Below are positions 1 to 6,071 of a stretch of DNA of 6,071 bases, piece after piece. Location: NCBI GenBank assembly GCA_913062745.1, contig CAJXXJ010000254.1, positions 1-6,071 on the forward strand, given 5' to 3'. The DNA is from an uncultured Phaeodactylibacter sp. (GTDB lineage Bacteria > Bacteroidota > Bacteroidia > Chitinophagales > Saprospiraceae). The first letter of the stretch is position 1, and each line of letters begins with the position of its first letter. The notes under the pieces are model-generated. The model did no database searches. It was not told where the DNA came from and was given only the letters and a program-made list of their open reading frames with translations. The translations under genes were made by a program, and so were the position numbers.

Positions 1-281
1 CCTTTCAGCCTGTTCAACCGCCCGGCCTGGTTTCCGGCGGGTATGGAACTGCTCAAGCAGTGGATAGAGCTGGCGCTGCGGCGCAAGGTGCTGCTCCAAA
101 AAATGGAGCGCCTGGAGTTTGCCCGTAAGAAAACGACCCAAAAGGTCAACTTGTACGAAAAGGTACAGATACCCGGCTATGAAGACGCTATCCGAAAGAT
201 CGAGCGCTATCTGGAGGACGAAGAGAATTTGGCGAAAGCCGCACAAAAGATTGTGAAAAAGCGCAGCAACAGCGAAGCACT

Positions 282-285
<4 letters not shown>
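1..285 (+). CDS. ntpD: V-type ATP synthase subunit D, C-terminal part (5' end outside window)
   Basis: The reading frame is open from base 1, so this is the last 94 residues of a gene that starts upstream; the ATG at 43 is internal. Subunit D is the long coiled-coil central-stalk shaft of V/A-type rotary ATPases, linking the catalytic A3B3 head to the proteolipid ring. The visible part has the family's C-terminal signature: a basic helix with K-K-T-T-Q-K-V-N-L-Y-E-K followed by Q-I-P and an I-R-K-I-x-x-Y-L-E-D-E-E helix ending in a lysine-rich tail. The TGA stop overlaps the ATG of the next gene (ATGA, 282-285), which favours translational coupling with subunit I. The residues lying before the ATG at 43 (P-F-S-L-F-N-R-P-A-W-F) look like the family's usual segment before the final helix. 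Family knowledge gives the role; the assignment by motif is firm. Confidence 0.92.
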
Positions 286-2550
<2,265 letters not shown>

Positions 2551-2592
2551 CGGCAAAGAGAACCGTGGGGTGGCACGAGTTGTTGCTCCTGC

Positions 2593-3207
2593 ATGGATCT
2601 CATTTACGGCATAGATTTATTCGGTACGCTCGTCTTTGCCATAAGCGGGGTAATCACCGCTACGGAGAAGAAGTTTGACCTGGTCGGCGCAGCAATCGTC
2701 GGCCTGGTCACCGCCATAGGCGGGGGGACCCTCCGGGATGTGCTGATCGGCGAAACGCCGGTAGGCTGGATGAAGGACCTCAACTACCTGCTGGTCGTGT
2801 TTTTGGCACTGCCGCTCTGCTATTTCTTTATCCACATTATCCGGCGCCTGCGAAGGAGTGTTTTCTTCTTTGATACCATCGGCATCGGGCTGTTCACCAT
2901 CCTGGGGCTGCAAAAGACCCTGGCTACCGGGCTTTCCCCGGCCGTCGCCCTGCTGATGGGCGTCGTTTCCGCAGTCTTCGGCGGCGTAATCCGGGATGTG
3001 CTGTCCAACGAGGTGCCGCTGATTTTCCGTAAGGAAGTCTACGCGAGTGCCTGCCTGGCGGGCGGCATGGTGTTTCTGGGTATGGAGCTGCTGCAAAAAG
3101 GAGCCGAAATCAACATCGTATGCTCTATTTTAGTCGTGATACTTATTCGGTATTTATCCGTTCGTTACCACTGGGCGTTGCCCTTCCGCCCGCTTAAAGA
3201 CCGATAA
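2593..3207 (+). CDS. UPF0126 / TRIC-like seven-helix membrane protein (cation channel or glycine transporter family)
   Basis: This 204-residue, very hydrophobic protein is built from two related three-helix units plus a seventh helix. The repeat signatures are G-G-G-T-L-R-D-V-L (43-51) and F-G-G-V-I-R-D-V-L-S-N-E-V-P (129-142). F-F-D-T-I-G (92-97) and E-V-Y-A-S-A (148-153) are further family motifs. This is the bacterial UPF0126 family (YicG/YadS type), which shares its fold with trimeric intracellular cation (TRIC) channels. Databases name it variously as a TRIC family channel or a glycine transporter, so the substrate cannot be settled here. The ATG at 2593 gives the expected short N-terminus directly before helix 1 and lies 42 bp after the proteolipid stop, with no terminator or clear TAnnTTTG promoter between, so read-through from the ATPase operon is plausible. 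The regulator gene starts 7 bp after its stop, so the two are probably cotranscribed. Confidence 0.88.
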   Translation: MDLIYGIDLFGTLVFAISGVITATEKKFDLVGAAIVGLVTAIGGGTLRDVLIGETPVGWMKDLNYLLVVFLALPLCYFFIHIIRRLRRSVFFFDTIGIGLFTILGLQKTLATGLSPAVALLMGVVSAVFGGVIRDVLSNEVPLIFRKEVYASACLAGGMVFLGMELLQKGAEINIVCSILVVILIRYLSVRYHWALPFRPLKDR

Positions 3208-3214
3208 TGCAGTT

Positions 3215-3865
3215 GTGGAACCTTTAGCGCTGAAGACTTATTTGCAAGCCATCGTGCCGCTTTCGGAAGAAGACTGGAAAGCGGGCGCGGGCGCCTTTGC
3301 CCGCGAGCAGTTACGCAGGGGCGACTACTACCTCCGGGAGCAGCAGTACTGTAATAAGATTTCCTTCATCGAGTCCGGCCTGTTCCGCCTGTTTTACCTG
3401 CACGAAGGAGCGGAAAAAATCATGATGTTCTTCTCCGAACAGCAATTCGTCACCGATTATTTTGGCTACCTGAGCCGCACTCCCTCCATCCGGCCGATTC
3501 AGGCTGTGGAGGATTCCGTTATTTATACCATCACCCGGGAAAAGCTGGAGGCCCTGTTCGCCGCTTCCAAAAGCTGGGAGCGCATGGGGCGTTTGCTGGC
3601 GGAACGTTCTTATCTGCTGGCCGTACAGCGGGCTAACCGCCTGCTGCACGACGACCCGGATACCCGCTTTGACGCCCTGCTGCGGGAGTACCCCGGCCTG
3701 ATGCAGCGCGTACCGCAGTACATGATCGCTTCTTACCTCAATGTGCAGCCGGAAACGCTGAGCCGTATCAAGCGCCGCCGTATGGGCCATACGAATATCC
3801 GCCCTTCTATCCACGATCCGCTCAATCCGGATACCCCCGGCTCCGTTCTTGATCCGGATCAATGA
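3215..3865 (+). CDS. Crp/Fnr-family transcriptional regulator
   Basis: This 216-residue protein has a cyclic-nucleotide-binding-like beta-roll (about 25-112, including F-I-E-S-G-L-F-R-L-F at 51-60), a dimerisation helix (about 115-145) and a helix-turn-helix at about 166-189. The HTH follows the common Bacteroidota short form, R-V-P-Q-Y-M-I-A-S-Y-L then P-E-T-L-S-R-I. Glu180, Ser183 and Arg184 form the E-x-x-S-R recognition pattern that in E. coli FNR reads TTGAT half-sites. Only one cysteine (Cys46) is present, so an FNR-type iron-sulphur oxygen sensor is not possible; the signal is unknown. The GTG start at 3215 gives the usual family N-terminus (L-K-x-Y-L-Q-A-I-V-P-L-S); no in-frame ATG gives a complete beta-roll. 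It lies 7 bp after the membrane-protein stop, consistent with coupling. About 27 residues rich in Pro and Asp follow the HTH, longer than usual, and their codons overlap a probable operator. Confidence 0.9.
   Translation: MEPLALKTYLQAIVPLSEEDWKAGAGAFAREQLRRGDYYLREQQYCNKISFIESGLFRLFYLHEGAEKIMMFFSEQQFVTDYFGYLSRTPSIRPIQAVEDSVIYTITREKLEALFAASKSWERMGRLLAERSYLLAVQRANRLLHDDPDTRFDALLREYPGLMQRVPQYMIASYLNVQPETLSRIKRRRMGHTNIRPSIHDPLNPDTPGSVLDPDQ
3849..3862. promoter_or_regulatory. Perfect FNR-type palindrome (probable Crp/Fnr operator)
   Basis: The 14 bases TTGATCCGGATCAA form a perfect palindrome and match the FNR consensus TTGAT-N4-ATCAA at every defined position. The site covers the last codons before the TGA stop of the Crp/Fnr gene and ends 67 bp before the ATG of the SRPBCC-like gene. 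The adjacent regulator has the E-x-x-S-R helix expected to read these half-sites. That this protein binds here is inference; the match itself is directly visible. Confidence 0.62.
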
Positions 3866-3884
3866 CTTTGCCGGCTGATGTATA

Positions 3885-3892
3885 GAGCTTTG
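3885..3892 (+). promoter_or_regulatory. Candidate activator-dependent -7 element for the SRPBCC-like gene
   Basis: GAGCTTTG matches five of the six defined bases of the Bacteroidota -7 element TAnnTTTG. No TTTG stands at proper -33 spacing (the nearest, 3867-3870, leaves only 14 bp). Transcription starting near 3897 would place the FNR-type palindrome centred at about -41.5, the class-II activator position known from Crp/Fnr promoters. A weak core with a well-placed operator suits activation by the neighbouring regulator, but this is a model built on one imperfect hexamer. Confidence 0.35.
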
Positions 3893-3930
3893 TAACGATA
3901 GGTTTTTAACCCACTAAAATTCAATCGTTA
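3893..3930 (+). repeat. Inverted repeat reaching into the start codon of the SRPBCC-like gene
   Basis: TAACGAT (3893-3899) is the exact reverse complement of ATCGTTA (3924-3930), whose last base is the A of the ATG. Two G-T wobble pairs could extend the stem into the rest of the start codon. Inside the 24-base loop lies a smaller hairpin, GGTT-TTT-AACC (3901-3911). In RNA this could hide the translation start; as DNA it could bind a dimeric protein. Seven-base arms in a region this short can arise by chance. Confidence 0.4.
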
Positions 3931-4523
3931 TGAAGCCATTATTTCTGGGCCTGGCGTTTTTGGCGGGTACCACACTACAGGCGAAGGCACAGCGGCCAGG
4001 AGTCAGCATTGAACGTATTGAGATTGAGTATCAGGGAAAAACCGTGAAGGCGCGCTGCCTGCGGGTGCAGTCTGAAATACCGATGCCGGCGGGGCAGGTT
4101 TGGGCCAATGTACAAACGCCTGCCCTGCTGCAATTCGTAGCAAAGGGTATGATCCGCTTTAAACCGGAAGCAGGCGGCTTTCCGCCAAAGTGGGAAGCAG
4201 GGGAGACCTACCGTACCAAAATGCGGATATGGGGATTTATACCCTTTGGCGGCACGCATCACTTGTCGGTCGAGCGCATAGAGCAGGATAGTTTTTCCAT
4301 TTCCACCCACGAGTGGGACCGGCGGGCAAAAGTCTGGAAGCACGAAGTTGCGCTGCAGGATTTAGGGGAGGGCCGGACGAGGTACGAAGACCGCATCATC
4401 ATCTACGGCGGCCGGCTGACCGGGCTGATTACGGCTTTCGCCAAACGCTTTTACATCCACCGGCAGAAGCGTTGGCAACTGGTGGCGGAGCGGAGGATGG
4501 ACTTTACTAAGCAAAGTGGATAA
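3930..4523 (+). CDS. Secreted protein with probable SRPBCC/START-like fold, function unknown
   Basis: This 197-residue protein begins with a clear Sec signal peptide: Lys2, a hydrophobic core at 4-15 and a small-residue site A-K-A (18-20) before Gln21, a common Bacteroidota cleavage context. Residues about 38-190 resemble the SRPBCC (Bet v1/START-like) layout. I-P-M-P-A-G-Q-V-W-A (50-59) looks like the opening strand and helix, H-H-L-S-V-E-R-I (110-117) and W-K-H-E-V-A-L (136-142) look like sheet strands, and L-T-G-L-I-T-A-F (163-170) begins the long amphipathic C-terminal helix. The match is by pattern only, with no catalytic residues to name; a ligand-binding or transport role is typical of the fold. 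The ATG at 3930 is preferred over Met52 because only it includes the signal peptide. The gene lies 64 bp after the Crp/Fnr gene and behind its candidate operator, so it may be that regulator's target. It converges with the Uma2 gene, 16 bp away. Confidence 0.7.
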   Translation: MKPLFLGLAFLAGTTLQAKAQRPGVSIERIEIEYQGKTVKARCLRVQSEIPMPAGQVWANVQTPALLQFVAKGMIRFKPEAGGFPPKWEAGETYRTKMRIWGFIPFGGTHHLSVERIEQDSFSISTHEWDRRAKVWKHEVALQDLGEGRTRYEDRIIIYGGRLTGLITAFAKRFYIHRQKRWQLVAERRMDFTKQSG

Positions 4524-4539
4524 GGGAAAAGAGTGGGCG

Positions 4540-5169
4540 TCAAAAGGATATCTTACGGTAAAGCGCTTCCAGCGAGAAGTGCCCTTCTTCCAGCACCGGG
4601 CACTCGTCTGACGCCTGGGTGAAATCGCGCAGCAGCCAGCCGTCCTGCTCGGGCTGACGGGTGTAGCTTACCACCCGCATGGAGCTGCTGTCAATGAGCA
4701 GCACTTGCTGCACCGAGGATATACTGCGATAATGGTTCAGTTTAGTCAGTGAATCCTCTTTCTGTGTACTTGGAGAAAGCACCTCGACGAGCAGCACCGG
4801 ATTAGTAACCGCCTGCGTACCGGGCAGGACTTCCACTTTTTCTGACCCTCCTTTCACTACGGTACAGTCGGCATTGTAGTAATTCTTTTGGCTGTTTTCA
4901 GCGTAGAGCGGCAGGTTACTGCCGTAGACATTATAGCCTTCGTCATCAAGCATGTTGCCCAATAATTTTATCATCGTGGCTACAATTAGTTCGTGAATTT
5001 CCGAAGCTTGCCCCATAATCGAGATGATTTCACCGCCGTAGTATTCCACCCGGTATTCGCATTCGGGCAAGGCAGACAGAAAGGTCTCCCAGCTGGCTGC
5101 GATGCGTAGCTCCGTTCCGTGTTCGAGGCGCTCTTCTAATTTGGTGGGTATAGTAGTGGCGACTTCCAT
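4540..5169 (-). CDS. Uma2-family protein (DUF820, PD-(D/E)XK nuclease-like)
   Basis: This 209-residue protein has the motifs of the Uma2/DUF820 family in order: Y-R-V-E-Y-Y-G-G-E-I (39-48, Glu42), E-I-H-E-L-I-V (57-63, His59), Y-Y-N-A-D-C-T-V-V (97-105, Asp101), N-P-V-L-L-V-E-V-L-S-P-S-T (123-135, Glu129) and K-L-N-H-Y-R (143-148, Lys143), then a strand ending V-L-L-I-D (156-160). Glu42, Asp101, Glu129 and Lys143 probably make up the restriction-endonuclease-like active site, where the lysine lies after, not inside, the E-x-L motif. The usual P-D before the central acidic residue is A-D here. Family members are numerous in cyanobacteria and Bacteroidota and their substrate is unknown. The gene lies 51 bp downstream of scpA on the same strand and could be read from it or from its own promoter (5188-5216). 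No toxin, antitoxin or transposase lies beside it. The ATG at 5169 follows a short A/T-rich leader. Confidence 0.88.
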   Translation of the reverse strand: MEVATTIPTKLEERLEHGTELRIAASWETFLSALPECEYRVEYYGGEIISIMGQASEIHELIVATMIKLLGNMLDDEGYNVYGSNLPLYAENSQKNYYNADCTVVKGGSEKVEVLPGTQAVTNPVLLVEVLSPSTQKEDSLTKLNHYRSISSVQQVLLIDSSSMRVVSYTRQPEQDGWLLRDFTQASDECPVLEEGHFSLEALYRKISF

Positions 5170-5187
5170 ATTCGTTATTTGATGATG

Positions 5188-5216
5188 AATATAAGGAATT
5201 TGCGGAAGCGGGTCAA
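5188..5216 (-). promoter_or_regulatory. Candidate sigma70-like promoter for the Uma2 gene
   Basis: Read on the - strand, TTGACC (5211-5216) and TATATT (5188-5193) are separated by exactly 17 bp, five of six matches each to TTGACA and TATAAT. A transcript would start around 5181, about 11 bases before the ATG. The primary sigma factor of Bacteroidota prefers TTTG/TAnnTTTG, so a classical promoter here is unusual and may be chance or foreign ancestry. Confidence 0.35.
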
Positions 5217-5220
5217 GCGC

Positions 5221-5982
5221 CTACTCTTCTTCTTCGGTGTAGGCATACTCTTCTACCCAAAAGTTGTTGTAGCCCAGGCCTACGGTGATGCGGATGCGCT
5301 GCAGGTTGAGCAATTCCAGCAGCGCCAGGAAGGTGACGATGGCGTGTATGCGGTTGCGGCAGGCGCTGAATACATCCTCGAAGGTGGCCCGTTGGCCGCT
5401 GCCTATTTGCGACAGGATATGCTCCTGCTGCTCTTCTATCGTATAGCTGAACTGCACGATCTGATGCACCGACTTCGGGTTGGCGTACTCAAATCGCTCC
5501 ACGACCCGCTCAAAGGCCCGCAGCAGTTTAAAAAGCGTAACAGACTCCAGCTCGGCATCTACCAGCGCCTTGTTGGCAATTTGCTGCAGCTCTTTGCTGA
5601 CGTTGCCGCGGTAGCGTTGCTGAGCTCGCTTTTCTTCCATCTGCCGCATTTCTTCCAGCACGCTTTTGTAGCGCTTGTATTCCAGCAGCCGCTGCACCAG
5701 CTCTTCCCGCGGGTCAATCTCATTGCCCTCTTCATCGAGCGGCTTGCGCGGAATGAGCATTTTGGCCTTGATACGGCAAAGCGTGGCCGCGACGAGGATA
5801 AACTCGCTGGCCAGGTCGATGTTCATCTCCTCCATCTGCCGGATATAAGCCAGGAAGTCGTCCGTGATTTTAGCAATCGGAATATCGTTGATGTCCAGCT
5901 CGTCCCGCTCAATAAAGAACAGCAGCAGGTCAAATGGCCCCTCAAACTGAGGTAGCTTTATGGTGTAGGAAGCATCACTCAT
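5221..5982 (-). CDS. scpA: Segregation and condensation protein A (kleisin of SMC-ScpAB)
   Basis: This 253-residue protein is ScpA, the kleisin that bridges the two SMC heads and holds the ScpB dimer in the bacterial condensin that compacts and separates sister chromosomes. The N-terminal domain carries the family signature F-E-G-P-F-D-L-L-L (13-21), then I-N-D-I-P-I-A-K-I-T (31-40) and L-A-S-E-F-I-L-V-A-A-T-L (57-68). K-A-K-M-L-I-P (72-78) follows. The middle (about 80-165) is charged and helical, the usual ScpB-binding region. The C-terminal winged helix has the conserved V-T-F-L-A-L-L-E-L (216-224) followed by a short strand region and an acidic tail. Length is normal and the gene is intact. 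The ATG at 5982 gives the standard start a few residues before the signature and sits after an A-rich leader with no Shine-Dalgarno sequence. No scpB or smc gene is in the window, as is common in Bacteroidota. A bidirectional promoter region lies upstream. Confidence 0.95.
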   Translation of the reverse strand: MSDASYTIKLPQFEGPFDLLLFFIERDELDINDIPIAKITDDFLAYIRQMEEMNIDLASEFILVAATLCRIKAKMLIPRKPLDEEGNEIDPREELVQRLLEYKRYKSVLEEMRQMEEKRAQQRYRGNVSKELQQIANKALVDAELESVTLFKLLRAFERVVERFEYANPKSVHQIVQFSYTIEEQQEHILSQIGSGQRATFEDVFSACRNRIHAIVTFLALLELLNLQRIRITVGLGYNNFWVEEYAYTEEEE

Positions 5983-5993
5983 ATATTTTTTTT
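5983..5993 (-). promoter_or_regulatory. A-rich translation leader of scpA
   Basis: On the - strand eight consecutive A residues (complement of the T run 5986-5993) and TAT precede the scpA ATG directly, and no Shine-Dalgarno sequence is present. A-rich leaders of this kind commonly promote initiation in Bacteroidota, where Shine-Dalgarno pairing is little used. Confidence 0.45.
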
Positions 5994-6019
5994 GGGCTGC
6001 GGCATTATCGCTACTTTTG
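5991..6019 (+). promoter_or_regulatory. Candidate Bacteroidota promoter pointing right, out of the window
   Basis: TTTG (5991-5994), a 17-bp spacer and TACTTTTG (6012-6019) fit the TTTG/TAnnTTTG promoter of Bacteroidota; the -7 element matches every defined base and the spacing is at the short end of the accepted range. A transcript would begin near 6024, about 30 bases before the ATG at 6053. Confidence 0.45.
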
Positions 6020-6035
6020 GATTTCTACAAAAGTA
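6012..6035. repeat. Inverted repeat made of two divergent -7 elements
   Basis: TACTTTTG (6012-6019) and CAAAAGTA (6028-6035) are perfect 8-bp inverted repeats separated by 8 bp. Each arm is a full TAnnTTTG match on its own strand, so the repeat may be two back-to-back promoter cores, an operator for a dimeric regulator, or both. Confidence 0.5.
6028..6035 (-). promoter_or_regulatory. Candidate -7 element of the scpA promoter
   Basis: On the - strand this reads TACTTTTG, an exact TAnnTTTG match, 45 bp before the scpA ATG. The only upstream TTTG (complement of 6061-6064) is 25 bp away, longer than the usual spacing of about 17-23, so the -33 half is doubtful. It remains the best core promoter visible for scpA. 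Confidence 0.4.
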
Positions 6036-6052
6036 ACAACTTTAGCGTTGCC

Positions 6053-6071
6053 ATGCCGAACAAAGGAAAAC
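6053..6071 (+). CDS. Possible 5' end of a divergent gene, product unknown
   Basis: An ATG at 6053 opens a frame (M-P-N-K-G-K) that runs off the window. It lies about 30 bases after the predicted start point of a rightward TTTG/TAnnTTTG promoter and faces away from scpA. Six residues are too few for any assignment. The frame is also open for some distance upstream, so the true start could differ or no gene may begin here. Confidence 0.25.

Noticed and set aside
2551..2592. Search for a terminator or promoter after subunit K
   Set aside because: No inverted repeat with a T run and no TTTG/TAnnTTTG pair is present.
3207..3227. Mini-ORF (M-Q-L-W-N-L) whose ATG overlaps the TAA of the membrane-protein gene and runs past the GTG of the regulator
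   Set aside because: It could aid translational coupling, but six codons with no further support are easily chance.
3311..3862. A 183-codon open frame antisense to the Crp/Fnr gene
   Set aside because: The + strand protein has clear domain motifs; the antisense translation has none.
3867..3892. TTTG at 3867-3870 as the -33 box of the SRPBCC-like gene
   Set aside because: Only 14 bp separate it from the candidate -7 element, too short for a Bacteroidota promoter; activator dependence fits better.
4505..4560. Search for a bidirectional terminator between the converging genes
   Set aside because: The 16-bp gap and its flanks hold no stable hairpin with T runs; only short palindromes such as GATATC.
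5179..5955. A 258-codon open frame on the + strand opposite scpA
   Set aside because: It lies antisense to a clearly recognisable ScpA, its translation is low-complexity and resembles no family, and it arises from the codon bias of scpA.

Overview
The window most likely comes from a Bacteroidota chromosome with a GC-rich base composition. Four things point that way. Start codons are preceded by A-rich or featureless leaders rather than Shine-Dalgarno sequences. Exact copies of the Bacteroidota-type -7 element TAnnTTTG lie upstream of scpA. The Crp/Fnr regulator has the short helix-turn-helix end usual in that phylum. The V-type ATPase genes run D-I-K. Lineage within the phylum cannot be fixed from the sequence; a marine Saprospiria/Lewinella-like or Cytophagia-like organism is a guess.

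Left part (1-3207, + strand): the 3' end of a V/A-type rotary ATPase operon. The C-terminal half of stalk subunit D overlaps the membrane stator subunit I by 4 bp (ATGA). Subunit I is followed after 28 bp by the duplicated-hairpin proteolipid subunit K. K carries all the residues recalled as Na+ ligands in the Enterococcus hirae rotor, so the enzyme may be Na+-coupled. A UPF0126/TRIC-like seven-helix membrane protein starts 42 bp later and may be cotranscribed.

Middle part (3215-4523, + strand): a Crp/Fnr-family regulator begins at a GTG 7 bp after the channel-like gene. Its recognition helix has the FNR-type E-x-x-S-R pattern. A perfect FNR-type palindrome (TTGAT-N4-ATCAA) sits over the last codons of its own gene. 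Downstream come a degenerate -7 element at class-II-activator distance, an inverted repeat that runs into the next start codon, and a secreted protein with a probable SRPBCC/START-like fold. Together these look like a self-contained regulator-operator-target cassette, the most interesting part of the window.

Right part (4540-6071): on the - strand, scpA (kleisin subunit of the SMC-ScpAB condensin) followed 51 bp downstream by a Uma2-family (PD-(D/E)XK, DUF820) gene. The Uma2 gene converges on the SRPBCC-like gene with only 16 bp between stop codons and no visible terminator. Upstream of scpA, two exact TAnnTTTG elements face away from each other as an 8-bp inverted repeat. This suggests a divergent promoter serving scpA and a + strand gene that may begin at 6053 and leave the window. 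No RNA genes, insertion sequences, CRISPR arrays or non-coding gaps longer than 90 bp were seen.
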